Shown here piece by piece: positions 1-10,458 of a stretch of DNA of 64,000 nucleotides (the first letter of the stretch is position 1; each line of letters begins with the position of its first letter). The stretch comes from Alitta virens. Taxonomy: Eukaryota > Annelida > Polychaeta > Phyllodocida > Nereididae. The stretch is from the NCBI GenBank assembly GCA_932294295.1, contig OW028578.1, positions 35,375,185 to 35,439,184 of the forward strand, given 5' to 3'. A model generated the notes under the pieces. The model was not told the origin of the DNA and made no database searches. It worked only from the letters and a program-made list of their open reading frames with translations. The position numbers and the translations under genes are program-made.

Positions 1-1161
1 GTAGACAGTAGAATCGCACCTGTAGTCTTATAGATCAATGTGTGCCAAAAAGGTGCATGAGTAAGCGAGGTAGCAAGCCTGCAGCGAAGATGGACCAAGC
101 GTCTGAAACTCGGGCAATAAAACAAAACAAGAATTAGTTACTATAATAAAATAATGTAATACATCACATCATAGTATAATAATCACAATAAAAATAGGTA
201 ATAAAATCATCAATATCAGCTCTGCGAATTATACAGAGTAATAAAGTATTCGTTCTATTTCTGAACTAAATTGATTATACAAATAAGTATTAAAGTATTA
301 TAAGTGCAAGTCATTAAGTCATTACTCATTAAGTAAATGAGCATTAACTGATCCAATTAAGGATAATGTAAGTAAGTAATTAAGGAACTGTATCCTTGTA
401 GTGCATTCAAAATAATCAATGATTACGCTTCAGCAAATTTAACCAAACGAGCATTCATGCCACTTCGTGCTCAAGCAAGGTCAAGTCAACCATACTTAAT
501 ACAACAACTAACTACAAAACTAACTAAGTATCCAAGTAAGTCAATTGTAAATAACCGGTTGGACCCATCGTTAACTTGAGTTAACGAGGAGCGTCAACTC
601 CATAAAATAAGTAGAGGCGCAAGCAAGCTCTCCTCAGCGGACATCCCCGCACAATGGTCGCTTTTGACAAAGAAAGCTCGCTTGAAAGTAAGTAACATGG
701 TATTTAAGTTTTATAATTATATTCTAGGTAACGATTAACATTCAGGTAATAGCAACAATAATGACTTAACAGTCACATAAAATGAATTTGGAAGATGAAA
801 TAGTTTTTTTTAAATTTTGACAATTAACCATAAAGATGGTTGACATTAGTACATGTTAGTGAGTTAGAGTAATGAATTAACTCTAAGTAGTGCAAGGCAT
901 AATTAACTCAGTTGTCTCCGGACAGAAATCCATTAACAACTGTTTTTGGTTCAGGTGATCGATATCGATAATGATTTTGCAGTATAGTTGATGGAAAATG
1001 GAATCAATTTGGAATAATTGAATGTACACTTCGTTTATAAACAAAATTAAATTCTAGGAGAAACAATTATAGGAACTTGGTTCCATGAGGCGACGGCCTG
1101 TAAGTTTTGACCCTGCTGGGCTGCTATTTCTGCAACAAATTTGTGGAAAGAAGAAGTGTAT
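1..1161. other. Non-coding 3' region of the env-bearing element (left copy)
   Basis: No convincing gene on either strand. In minus-strand terms it lies downstream of the 1162-1759 ORF. It matches 10987-12145, so it belongs to the duplicated retroelement block rather than to unique host DNA. Confidence 0.6.
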
Positions 1162-1759
1162 TCAAGATGGGTCGGAAAAGAGAAACGGATTCAAAGTAGT
1201 GAAGAAACCTTCAGCGTATTGTTCCCGCATTGCGAGCATGTAATTGGTCTTTTCTATGCATGAAACATAAAGATCTTCAGTTTCGCTATGGAATGTCTCC
1301 TCGGACACATCCTCAGGAACGCAATCAAGCATTCGCAAGTACGCTTCAAAATAAGCGGTTACATTGGCTTTCAAACTTGGAGAACAAACAACTTGATCGT
1401 ACAAAAACATGAAATGCGGACTCGTGTGATAATAATTAAGATCTGCTATTGCGCAAGGAATAAGTAAGATAAATGAAGTAGGATCCGAGATCCATATTTT
1501 GGAGTCTTGTCTAAATAATTGCGACAATCTTTGTCTGACGGCCAAACCGAAGCAATAACACAGCAGTTCATGAATTCGAAGTTCTGGTTCTACTATTAAA
1601 GTATCAACTGATCTCTGTTCAGTTAGACACGGGAATCCATCAAAACAAAAAAGCTGTATAGCTTTTTGAGCTTCTAACATGCGAGGAAACCAACGGGTAT
1701 AAGCAAACCCTTGTAAGGTATATCTGTAGAAAGTAATCTTTAATCGGTGAGGTAACGAC
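1162..1759 (-). CDS. Unidentified ORF downstream of env, copy 1 (putative 3' exon)
   Basis: I do not recognise this product. The open frame runs about 200 codons. No ATG opens it; instead it is preceded by a strong splice acceptor (pyrimidine-rich tract, tttcag at 1765-1760), so it is best read as a 3' exon. The residues are rich in Cys, Tyr, Phe and Leu, with no clear signal peptide and one hydrophobic stretch around SFILLIPCAIAD. It ends in FLFSDPS followed by a stop. Two further copies exist at 4105-4531 (cut short by the tandem junction) and 12196-12742 (2-bp frameshift near its end). Its place between env and the 3' noncoding region suggests an accessory gene of the retroelement, but this is inference. 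Confidence 0.45.
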
Positions 1760-1825
1760 CTGAAATAAAACTTTAACAATCAGAATCTATAATTAAACTT
1801 CTACTCTACTAAATGGAGCAGATGA

Positions 1826-4104
1826 TTATTGTTGTCTTTCCTCTAACATAACTGTTTGTCTTTTCTTTTCCAACTCTTCCAACAAAGGTTCATAAGGACC
1901 TGGATTGTTATCCAAATTTAAAGCTTTCGCACGTCCAACCAACTCGTAAAAATGCATCTGATCACATGTGAATAATCTAACTGCAAAATGTCTCCCTTCT
2001 GTAATAGCCTTGACTTTTAGAACTTTCACTAGTGGCACTCTAACCAATGATGGTAACGGAATATATAATTCCGAAATGCATTCATTTCTTCCCAAGTGAC
2101 AGCCATAACTGAGAAAAGTTTGTAATGCATAAAGGTAAAGCCACAAGGCTTCAAAATACCCCGAAAATGCAATCTTGAAACGTGAGATTTCAAAGAAAAT
2201 AGATAAAGCAAAACGCGATCCTTTCCGTTAAATAATTCGACGTAAAGATGAATTTTGCTAGGGGTAACTAGAGAAGGATGTCTGAACTCAAATAAAGCAC
2301 CCCTAGATAAGTAAGTAATGAACCGCTTTGCCAAGTAACAAGCAATTAGAAATGCAAATGTGAAAAGAATATGAGATATAGTAAGATATCGGTAAGTCTG
2401 AGCTGTCAGGTTAACCGAAGGAATGCTAGTCATTGTCGTGGAAATTTGCCTGGCTTTAGAACTACCAAGAGCTCTTGAAAAGACTAAAGATGTCAATAAA
2501 GTCTGAGTACCTGATGTTTTGCAACATAAATACAAGAGCAAAACGAAAGCTAGTGTGCCAATAATCGACATGATGAAAGTAACACCAAAATGAGCAGATT
2601 TTGGTGTCCACCAATTTCTAATCTGCAATTGTTCATACAATTTCGCATCTTTCTTCTTAAATTTCTCATTTTTCTTTTGCAATTCTTGCGCTAGCTGTCT
2701 CAAACTAATAGAGTTTGGCAAAGTATCAAGAAATTCTGAATCATGTTCTGCAAATGCCAATGATAATTACGGTAACGATGTATTGGAACCCTTTGTCAAA
2801 ATATCTGTAATATTTACGCTTGAAAATTCCTGTAATTCTTGAAATGTCTGCTGAGCAATGGAATTCACCACATAAGTCAACAAAAATGGAGTAGATGTAT
2901 TTTTCAAACAATAATCAGTCTGTCTGCCTAATTGAAAAATCGGACCCTTAATATGGCACTCACATATTGCACTATATGAAATCAAACCATATCTAAAACC
3001 ATCAATCACTTCATCTGCCTTTCCTTCACATCTCTTTATCCAAGGTGTTTCAACGTTTGCTAATAGAATAGCATTTCTACCGTGCAAAATAGATGGCAAC
3101 AAAACTTGTCTAACTTTCTTGTAACTGATACTGCAATGTTGTTGAATGTCATTCTGACTGCGAAACCAAAATAGGTCACTAAGGCAACTTGGAGTTGTTC
3201 TATTGAATTCCAACACAGGAGAACTACAGTAATGTAGGCCACTGTGGAGTAAACACTGTTTTAAATCTCTCTCTGTCAATTGGAGGTAATTCTGGGAATT
3301 CTGTGCAAAGTATGGAGGCAATTCATCTATCTCAGTGTAATCCGGATTTGAACTCAAGGTAATTTTTGTAGTTGTCCAGGGAACTGGAACGCTATTGACA
3401 CCATAAAGTGAATAGACTAAGCTATCAACAGAAATGATAGGTACTTCTATCTGAAGCAACAACCCACTTTTCACTGGGCTGGTATATACGTCAGCATGGT
3501 TCAAATAATACGCAATTGATGTCGTAGCTAATTTCATTCCAGTATGAGATTTTTGTAATTGCTTTTCTGTCTGAGAAATGAAAGTATTCAATTTTGAAGG
3601 AGGTAACAAACTAGACGAAATTTTTCCAGCTGTCAATTGTTGTAATGACTGCAAAAGAATTTCAGATTCTTGAATAAGATCTTTATACTGACTAGCATGC
3701 GTCTGCCAAAGATGTAAATAATTTGAAGTTAACAGACTAAGTAATTTTGTACCAACAATTCTATGCTGTACTAAATTCAACTTTCTTGCATATTCATTCA
3801 CTGCAGTTTGCAAATTGACAGTTGTTGACCGAATATGATTATACGTCTTTCGTATTGCAATGGAAGCATTCTCGAATTGATCTGCAATTATTTCAATAGC
3901 CACTGCCAAATCTTCTCTAACCTGAACAATTTCACCTACAGACAAATCTTGTCTCTCGACTATGAGAGCAACAACATCTTCTAAAACTTCAAATCTATCC
4001 TTTGTCAGCTTATTCAAATGCGCTATGCCACCTTGAGGAAGGATACAAAGTCCATAAACTTCTCTTATACGAGCATTCCAATGTGACCTATCCGACTTAA
4101 ATTT
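1826..4104 (-). pseudogene. Env-like glycoprotein gene, copy 1
   Basis: Retroelement envelope-like reading frame on the minus strand. The 4104-2767 part contains a long helical region, the motif LYGVNSVPVPW and a Cys-rich segment. After an in-frame TAA (2766-2764) the same frame stays open from 2760 to 2029. That part has a Lys/Glu-rich helical stretch, a membrane span of about 21 residues ending LLLYLCC, and a second hydrophobic span. The tail then appears to continue in another frame (2146-1826, ending EERQQ), overlapping the previous frame by 118 nt. The overall plan recalls the F-like env proteins of errantiviruses and baculoviruses, judged by architecture only. Stop and frame change are shared with the other copies. 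No gag or pol is linked to it. Confidence 0.5.
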
Positions 4105-4531
4105 TCGCAAGTACGCTTCAAAATAAGCGGTTACATTGGCTTTCAAACTTGGAGAACAAACAACTTGATCGTACAAAAACATGAAATGCGGACTCGTGTG
4201 ATAATAATTAAGATCTGCTATTGCGCAAGGAATAAGTAAGATAAATGAAGTAGGATCCGAGATCCATATTTTGGAGTCTTGTCTAAATAATTGCGACAAT
4301 CTTTGTCTGACGGCCAAACCGAAGCAATAACACAGCAGTTCATGAATTCGAAGTTCTGGTTCTACTATTAAAGTATCAACTGATCTCTGTTCAGTTAGAC
4401 ACGGGAATCCATCAAAACAAAAAAGCTGTATAGCTTTTCGAGCTTCTAACATGCGAGGAAACCAACGGGTATAAGCAAACCCTTGTAAGGTATATCTGTA
4501 GAAAGTAATCTTTAATCGGTGAGGTAACGAC
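2767..4531 (-). other. Chimeric open frame made by the tandem junction
   Basis: A 594-codon frame (counted from a TTG at 4551; from 4531 if the splice acceptor is used) whose first ~150 residues are the unidentified downstream ORF and whose remainder is the env ectodomain-like region. The fusion point is the tandem-duplication junction at about 4104, and the frame happens to be preserved across it. In the right copy (around 15075) and at 6420 the env part continues into different upstream sequence. The fusion is therefore a rearrangement product, not the ancestral gene. Confidence 0.7.
4105..4531 (-). pseudogene. Unidentified ORF downstream of env, copy 2 (3'-truncated)
   Basis: Same exon-like ORF as 1162-1759, beginning just after the acceptor tttcag at 4537-4532. 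Only the first ~142 codons remain before the tandem junction switches the frame into env sequence. It differs from copy 1 by a single residue in the shared part (A-R-K versus A-Q-K near residue 38). Confidence 0.6.
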
Positions 4532-4597
4532 CTGAAATAAAACTTTAACAATCAGAATCTATAATTAAACTTCTACTCTACTAAATGGAGCAGATGA

Positions 4598-6424
4598 TTA
4601 TTGTTGTCTTTCCTCTAACATAACTGTTTGTCTTTTCTTTTCCAACTCTTCCAACAAAGGTTCATAAGGACCTGGATTGTTATCCAAATTTAAAGCTTTC
4701 GCACGTCCAACCAACTCGTAAAAATGCATCTGATCACATGTGAATAATCTAACTGCAAAATGTCTCCCTTCTGTAATAGCCTTGACTTTTAGAACTTTCA
4801 CTAGTGGCACTCTAACCAATGATGGTAACGGAATATATAATTCCGAAATGCATTCATTTCTTCCCAAGTGACAGCCATAACTGAGAAAAGTTTGTAATGC
4901 ATAAAGGTAAAGCCACAAGGCTTCAAAATACCCCGAAAATGCAATCTTGAAACGTGAGATTTCAAAGAAAATAGATAAAGCAAAACGCGATCCTTTCCGT
5001 TAAATAATTCGACGTAAAGATGAATTTTGCTAGGGGTAACTAGAGAAGGATGTCTGAACTCAAATAAAGCACCCCTAGATAAGTAAGTAATGAACCGCTT
5101 TGCCAAGTAACAAGCAATTAGAAATGCAAATGTGAAAAGAATATGAGATATAGTAAGATATCGGTAAGTCTGAGCTGTCAGGTTAACCGAAGGAATGCTA
5201 GTCATTGTCGTGGAAATTTGCATGGCTTTAGAACTACCAAGAGCTCTTGAAAAGACTAAAGATGTCAATAAAGTCTGAGTACCTGATGTTTTGCAACATA
5301 AATACAAGAGCAAAACGAAAGCTAGTGTGCCAATAATCGACATGATGAAAGTAACACCAAAATGAGCAGATTTTGGTGTCCACCAATTTCTAATCTGCAA
5401 TTGTTCATACAATTTCGCATCTTTCTTCTTAAATTTCTCATTTTTCTTTTGCAATTCTTGCGCTAGCTGTCTCAAACTAATAGAGTTTGGCAAAGTATCA
5501 AGAAATTCTGAATCATGTTCTGCAAATGCCAATGATAATTACGGTAACGATGTATTGGAACCCTTTGTCAAAATATCTGTAATATTTACGCTTGAAAATT
5601 CCTGTAATTCTTGAAATGTCTGCTGAGCAATGGAATTCACCACATAAGTCAACAAAAATGGAGTAGATGTATTTTTCAAACAATAATCAGTCTGTCTGCC
5701 TAATTGAAAAATCGGACCCTTAATATGGCACTCACATATTGCACTATATGAAATCAAACCATATCTAAAACCATCAATCACTTCATCTGCCTTTCCTTCA
5801 CATCTCTTTATCCAAGGTGTTTCAACGTTTGCTAATAGAATAGCATTTCTACCGTGCAAAATAGATGGCAACAAAACTTGTCTAACTTTCTTGTAACTGA
5901 TACTGCAATGTTGTTGAATGTCATTCTGACTGCGAAACCAAAATAGGTCACTAAGGCAACTTGGAGTTGCAAAAGAATTTCAGATTCTTGAATAAGATCT
6001 TTATACTGACTAGCATGCGTCTGCCAAAGATGTAAATAATTTGAAGTTAACAGACTAAGTAATTTTGTACCAACAATTCTATGCTGTACTAAATTCAACT
6101 TTCTTGCATATTCATTCACTGCAGTTTGCAAATTGACAGTTGTTGACCGAATATGATTATACGTCTTTCGTATTGCAATGGAAGCATTCTCGAATTGATC
6201 TGCAATTATTTCAATAGCCACTGCCAAATCTTCTCTAACCTGAACAATTTCACCTACAGACAAATCTTGTCTCTCGACTATGAGAGCAACAACATCTTCT
6301 AAAACTTCAAATCTATCCTTTGTCAGCTTATTCAAATGCGCTATGCCACCTTGAGGAAGGATACAAAGTCCATAAACTTCTCTTATACGAGCATTCCAAT
6401 GTGACCTATCCGACTTAAATTTAC
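4598..6424 (-). pseudogene. Env-like glycoprotein gene, copy 2 (internal deletion)
   Basis: Second tandem env copy. The membrane-anchor half (5532-4801) and tail frame (4918-4598) are intact and nearly identical to copy 1, including the same TAA between the two halves at 5538-5536. A deletion of about 454 bp near 5970 removes the central ectodomain and shifts the frame. The N-terminal segment 6335-5970 therefore runs into an unrelated reading frame. The copy also lacks one base (tctattgcc, versus tctcattgcc in the right copy) at about 6430, upstream of the conserved part. Confidence 0.55.
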
Positions 6425-6483
6425 TAGTCTATTGCCTGTCGATTCTCTGCAAGTTCTAACTCTTGATTTCTTAGATTTTCTAA

Positions 6484-6894
6484 GGGCGGGGGCTTAGCTC
6501 AGAGGTAGTGCTCTGGGCTTCCAACCGCTGGGTCCCGGGTTCGATTCCCAGGCGAGCCTAAGTTGGATGGCTGTTTCATCCTTCGTCTCATTGCCATGGT
6601 CTCTGCCTGTCCTAATTAGCCCAACTGGTGCAGAAATACAGGACGTAAAGCCCTAATCACACTGTAAGGTTCCCCAATGAAGACAAAGCGTTAATATTCC
6701 AGTTTTAAAGTTTATTTGCCCTGCCCCGCCGCACAGCCTGCCTATCCTCTGCTTCTTCAGCTACTGACGCGGTCTGGGTGTATTCCCGCCAAGACCCCGT
6801 GGTCACGTGGTCCGGGTCACCCAGTGCGCGTCAAAGTCGGTCACTGACCTAGTAAGGTCAGTGACCTGGGGTCATCACAACACACACACACACA
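6484..6894 (+). mobile_element. tRNA-derived SINE with solo LTR nested in its tail
   Basis: The SINE begins gggcgggggcttagctcaga, with box A (tagctcagaggtag) and box B (ggttcgattcc). Its tRNA-like head has the anticodon loop cttccaa, pointing to tRNA-Gly(UCC). A perfect 14-bp target duplication cttagattttctaa flanks it (6470-6483 and 6895-6908). The tail is (ac)n and is interrupted by a solo LTR at 6663-6879. It sits inside the env-like gene. Confidence 0.9.
6663..6879 (-). mobile_element. Probable solo LTR (217 bp)
   Basis: Bounded by TG and CA on both strands (plus strand TGTAAGG ... TCACA) and flanked by acac on each side within the SINE's (ac)n tail. Read on the minus strand it has an AATAAA signal (RC at about 6712) roughly 50 bp before its 3' end, and starts with TGTGATGACC. 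No internal retroelement sequence is attached. The repetitive flank makes the target duplication ambiguous. Confidence 0.55.
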
Positions 6895-6908
6895 CTTAGA
6901 TTTTCTAA

Positions 6909-7288
6909 CCTTAACTCTTAAAACATTATTCGATTTCTCCGCATCAAACTTAATTGATTCCATGAAAATTGCAATTTCATTCAATTTCCCTTGTAGTCTT
7001 GAACGATAAACATAAATCTGTGAAGCTAGATTACTCAGCAATGGAGCATAATCCGCACAAATCTGAATAATAGCTAAATCTCTAGAATCTGAACAAAGCA
7101 AATCGATATTCGGAAGAACTGCATCATCTGGCAACACTAATTCAGGCCAAACGACATGAATATGGATGAAGAATGATTGAACATTCGGAACAAACTTACC
7201 CATATACTCAAAACTAACACCATTTTCAACGCTCAAAACATCATGATTACTTGTCATACGTTCAGAGTCTAAAATCACATTGGCACCT
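6909..7288 (-). pseudogene. N-terminal part of env-like gene, cut off by insertions
   Basis: An open frame on the minus strand that ends at the SINE target-site duplication (6895-6908). With the SINE removed it leads towards the env frame at 6469-6424. It contains NGVSFEYMG near its start, a pattern reminiscent of the GxxYExxG-type start of errantivirus env ectodomains, then several hydrophobic and amphipathic stretches. Its own 5' end is interrupted at 7289 by a long-TIR element. I infer this is the true N-terminal half of the copy-2 env, split by two later insertions. Confidence 0.5.
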
Positions 7289-8357
7289 GGCCCCGGTTTC
7301 ATAGAGCTTTGAGTCTGGCTCATAGTGAGTCTTGAGTCCAACTTCTTGAGTCTGAGTCTATTTTCCCTTGAGTCCGGTTTCATAGATCATTCTCTCTTGA
7401 TCCCGACTCAAGCTTAGAGACTGGATCAAGTCAAATCTTGAGTCTGCTTCAGTAGTAGGATCAAGCAAACACTTTGTGGTACTCAACTGCTAATATTTTA
7501 TTTATGCACTATACTGCATGCTCCTTATTTCCACATGTGACAGGGGACATTATAACCTTCATTCCAAAATTGGGAAAGTGGCTGATACTCAAATTGACAC
7601 CAGCATAGGGAACCCTGAATGGGGAGTCCCTTTCCCTTCATGTTTAACAGCACCTGCCATAAATATCTCATTGTTAGTGCATTGATGACGTCACAAACTG
7701 GCTATGTCTAAAGGCTGTGGGGGGGGGGGGGGGGGGGCACTGCAAGAATTGTCAATAATTTTATTATTAGAGCTAACAGTGAAACATTTTTGAATGTATA
7801 AACTATAATATAAAATATTCCATATGACTTAATCATACTGGAGGTAAAAGATAATTTTTATGAATACACTGCAACATACCCAGCTTGCAGCAAACAAATG
7901 GAAATTTAGTTTTTTTTATACTATATCTTTGTTGACATTCACAGAATTTTGTCAATACCTCAGTTCAACATTAAATAACTTGTATGTATACACCTAATAA
8001 TTTGAAATGTAAAATATAAGTTGCATGTTTTTTTTTGCTCCTCTCAATCCATACACTGATACAGTGTAAAGTGTTTCCAATTATTTTTTATTTGTATTTT
8101 TTAAAGACAGTAACCCCCTCCCCCCTCCCCCTCACTCAGGCTCAGTGCAGTGACCTCACAGACCAAGTTATGACGTCACTTCATTGTGATGTCGTCACTG
8201 CATCATGTAAAAAACAGGCTCACGTGAGTCTGAGTCCAAAATGCTCTAAAAAACCGGTCTCAGCTCAAGTTGGAGACTGGACTCAGTTGAGACCTTTCAA
8301 GAGATAGACTCGAGACTCAAGTTGATCCAGACTCACAAGTTCTATGAAACCGGGGCC
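7289..8357. mobile_element. Long-TIR non-autonomous element with GAGTC arrays
   Basis: Ends are inverted copies: ggccccggtttcatagagct at the left and its complement near 8340-8357. The inverted similarity extends about 130-150 bp through arrays of cttgagtc/gactcaag words. The interior holds a run of about 17 G at 7721 and AT-rich sequence but no transposase ORF. It lies inside the env N-terminal region. I see no clear target-site duplication, so the superfamily is open. Confidence 0.65.
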
Positions 8358-8702
8358 TGTAGTGACCGTATGCACTACTCACAGGCATCACAATCGCCCT
8401 CTGGTAGTGCCTGGTGCCCGCCATACAGCACACCTATAGGCATAAATACTGATAATTTAATATTCACTCATTCGCCACATGGTGTGACAGCCATATAAAT
8501 GTACAATATGCAAGAAACAGTGAATATAGGTATGAAGGACCACCTATATTCACATTGTATTGGCTTCATATCGGCTTCAACGGGCAACTGCCACAGCCAT
8601 ATAAATGTTCAACATGCAAGAAACCGTTCAGTAGTGTTATTGTTTAACACCTTATTAGCACCTGAGTGGGCTATATAGAGACCTGTTGTTGACATAGCAA
8701 AT
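8358..8702. other. Gene-poor spacer with local repeats
   Basis: No gene recognised. Contains a 35-bp imperfect direct repeat (around 8486-8520 and 8591-8626, both with agccatataaatgt) and a short hairpin, gtgaatatagg/cctatattcac, at about 8518-8552. Confidence 0.5.
8628..8682 (-). mobile_element. 3'-end fragment of I-like LINE, inverted
   Basis: Complement of this stretch reads tagcccactcaggtgctaat ... gttaaacaataac, matching the last ~50 bp of the full-length LINE at 43185-48600. No more of the LINE is present. Confidence 0.7.
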
Positions 8703-8888
8703 GGGCGGGGGCCTAGCTCAGAGGTAGCGCCCTGGGCTTCCAACCGCTGGGTCCCGGGTTCGATTCCCGGTCGAGCCTAAGTTGGATGGCTGTTTCATCC
8801 TTCGTCCCATTGCCATGGTCTCTGCCTGTCCTAATTAGCCCATCAGGTGCAGAAATACAGGACGTAAAGCTCTAATCCACCCACCCAC
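8703..8888 (+). mobile_element. tRNA-derived SINE
   Basis: Full-length copy with boxes A and B and the common body (agttggatggctgtttcatc), ending in cacccaccc. A perfect 14-bp target duplication ttgacatagcaaat is present at 8689-8702 and 8889-8902. Confidence 0.93.
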
Positions 8889-8902
8889 TTGACATAGCAA
8901 AT

Positions 8903-9516
8903 AAATGTTGCAGACAACACAGCCAGGCAGAGCCAAATTCCATTGCATTGGATACAACCACCATGAACCACGAGGTTTTGTTTACTCAAGGTCTTGATTT
9001 GTTACAAAACTAATTGTACAGATCATTGACGGTGTTCTTACACATTTGGAAAAAGGTATTAAGAAGAAACAGAGTTAGGCATGCCCCTTTTAAGGTATGC
9101 CCCTTTTAAGGATGATGGTTAACTCACGAGGTCTGAACTCTCATCACCTTGCCAGAGAGAGGAACATCCAATGTCAAAGCAAAGCTATTGTTAAGAATTG
9201 ATATATAATATGTAAATGTGCAAAACTAGCACATTTACATATTATATATCAATGTGAATTGCACAAATTAATTATAAAAAAAGTTAATTACAAAGAAAAA
9301 AAGTGAATTAAAAAGAAAAAAGTGAATTAAAATGAAAAAGCCAATAACTGAGCATATTTTTCCATATTCACACCAGGTGCTATATGATCCATAGTTTATT
9401 TATTGCATGATAAGGACTTGAAGGTTTTTTTTTTTTAAATTATTTTTTCAACTTACTTAAATAACTGCATTTTTATGTTAATTACTATTTTTATGTTAAT
9501 TACTAATCAATGATTC
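8903..9516. other. AT-rich spacer
   Basis: No gene seen. Holds the perfect hairpin described separately, a duplicated 17-mer aggtatgccccttttaagg-like stretch at about 9075-9110, and repeated aaaaagtgaattaaa words at 9280-9340. Confidence 0.5.
9197..9253. repeat. Perfect 25-bp inverted repeat, 7-nt loop
   Basis: Arms 9197-9221 and 9229-9253 are exact complements (attgatatataatatgtaaa continuing to gtgc) around the loop aaaacta. Such a structure would form a stable hairpin as RNA or cruciform DNA. Confidence 0.9.
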
Positions 9517-9529
9517 ATTCAACAACAGA

Positions 9530-9720
9530 GGGGCGGGGACCTAGCTCAGAGGTAGCGCTCTAGGCTTCCAACCGCTGGGTCCCGGGTTTGATTCCCGGTC
9601 GAGCCTAAGTTGGATGGCTGTTTCATCCTTCGTCTCATTGCCATGGTCTCTGCCTGTCCTAATTAGCCCAACTGGTGCAGAAATACAGGACGTAAAGCCC
9701 TAATCACCCACCCACCCACC
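9530..9720 (+). mobile_element. tRNA-derived SINE
   Basis: Full-length copy from ggggcggggacctagctcag to a (ccca)n tail, flanked by a perfect 13-bp target duplication attcaacaacaga (9517-9529, 9721-9733). Confidence 0.93.
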
Positions 9721-9769
9721 ATTCAACAACAGACGGGCCAATGCTAGCAGCTAGGGTATACTTTGAATT

Positions 9770-9853
9770 GAGCCCTCGAAGGTCCTGGGCCTCCACGCGG
9801 TGAGGGTGGAAACACTTGGGGTGAAGTCCTCTATCCCCAGTGGCTAAAACAAT
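9770..9853 (+). mobile_element. 5'-end fragment of I-like LINE
   Basis: gccctcgaaggtcctgggcc through ccccagtggctaaaaca matches the 5' untranslated start of the LINE copies at 21445 and 43185. Similarity stops before ORF1. Only the extreme 5' end is present, the reverse of the usual 5' truncation. Confidence 0.8.
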
Positions 9854-9942
9854 GCGACGGGATCAGTTTCTTAGATTGAAAACTCGACCAGCATGGTTAA
9901 ATTTGAATGTTTTATTATCACTAAAATAATATATCTTAATAT

Positions 9943-10458
9943 TGTCACGAAACGCAATGTAGCAGTGCACAACAGTTCTTACATTTTAATGAACCTTATG
10001 AAATAACAATTGAGTAAACATACCTTTTATCTCTCCTGACATTTGAGAGATTTTCTAACATCACATCTTATGCCAGTTTGCACAACTCTCCTGCTTACAA
10101 CTGTCCTACCCTGTACTGGCGTGCTTTTTCTATTTACACACTCTTAAGGCAGGATGACACTCTGGCCTGCATCACGGCACATGCTTAGCTGTAATTTCTA
10201 TTAATAACCATTACATCCGGAAGCAGTGATTACAACCATCACTAACCATATTATCATAACACAAATGCTAAAAGATAGACATTATGACATCACCGTTGGA
10301 ACATGTGACGTTTGATACAAACGGCATAAGCATTTGTGCGTTGCGAAATAGTTCAAATAATAATACAAGTGTAATAAACACAAATACAAAAGTAATTAGT
10401 GATTAACAATTAATATTAAAGTAATCAGAGCCTGGCAAGAAGGACCACAGGGCCACCA
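9943..10458 (-). mobile_element. Candidate 3' LTR of the right env-bearing element
   Basis: Bounded by TG...CA on both strands (plus strand TGTCACGAAACG ... GGCCACCA). On the minus strand it is preceded by a purine-rich tract, tgtggggaggct, as expected for a polypurine tract at a 3' LTR. It lies downstream of the 12196-12742 ORF in the env orientation. No second LTR is in the window for comparison, so the boundaries are inferred. Confidence 0.35.

Larger units (their letters stand above)
1333..6420 (-). repeat. Tandem duplication of a ~2.77-kb env unit
   Basis: Units 1333-4104 and 4105-6420 are head-to-tail copies. The junction at about 4104 joins the middle of the downstream ORF (after the residues AYLR) to the middle of the env reading frame (KFKSD). 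The second unit is shorter because about 454 bp corresponding to 3198-3651 is missing. Repeated ttg/gcaaaag sequence at the deletion edges suggests a microhomology-mediated loss. Confidence 0.85.
1..6660. repeat. Segmental duplication, left copy
   Basis: This block matches 10987-15320 almost base for base, including non-coding parts. Positions 1-1332 align with 10987-12324 with only scattered differences (for example ataaag versus attaag near 240, and a 2-bp indel near 1266). It carries the env-like gene, the downstream ORF and about 1.1 kb of further non-coding sequence. Its internal order differs from the right copy because 1333-4104 has been tandemly duplicated. The left end lies outside the window, so the full extent is unknown. 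Confidence 0.9.

Noticed and set aside
6484..6560. tRNA gene-like sequences with boxes A and B (also at 8703, 9530, 15138, 38340)
   Set aside because: Each is the head of a longer dispersed repeat with a common body and (ac)n or (ccca)n tail, and four of the five copies have target duplications. They are SINEs, not tRNA genes.
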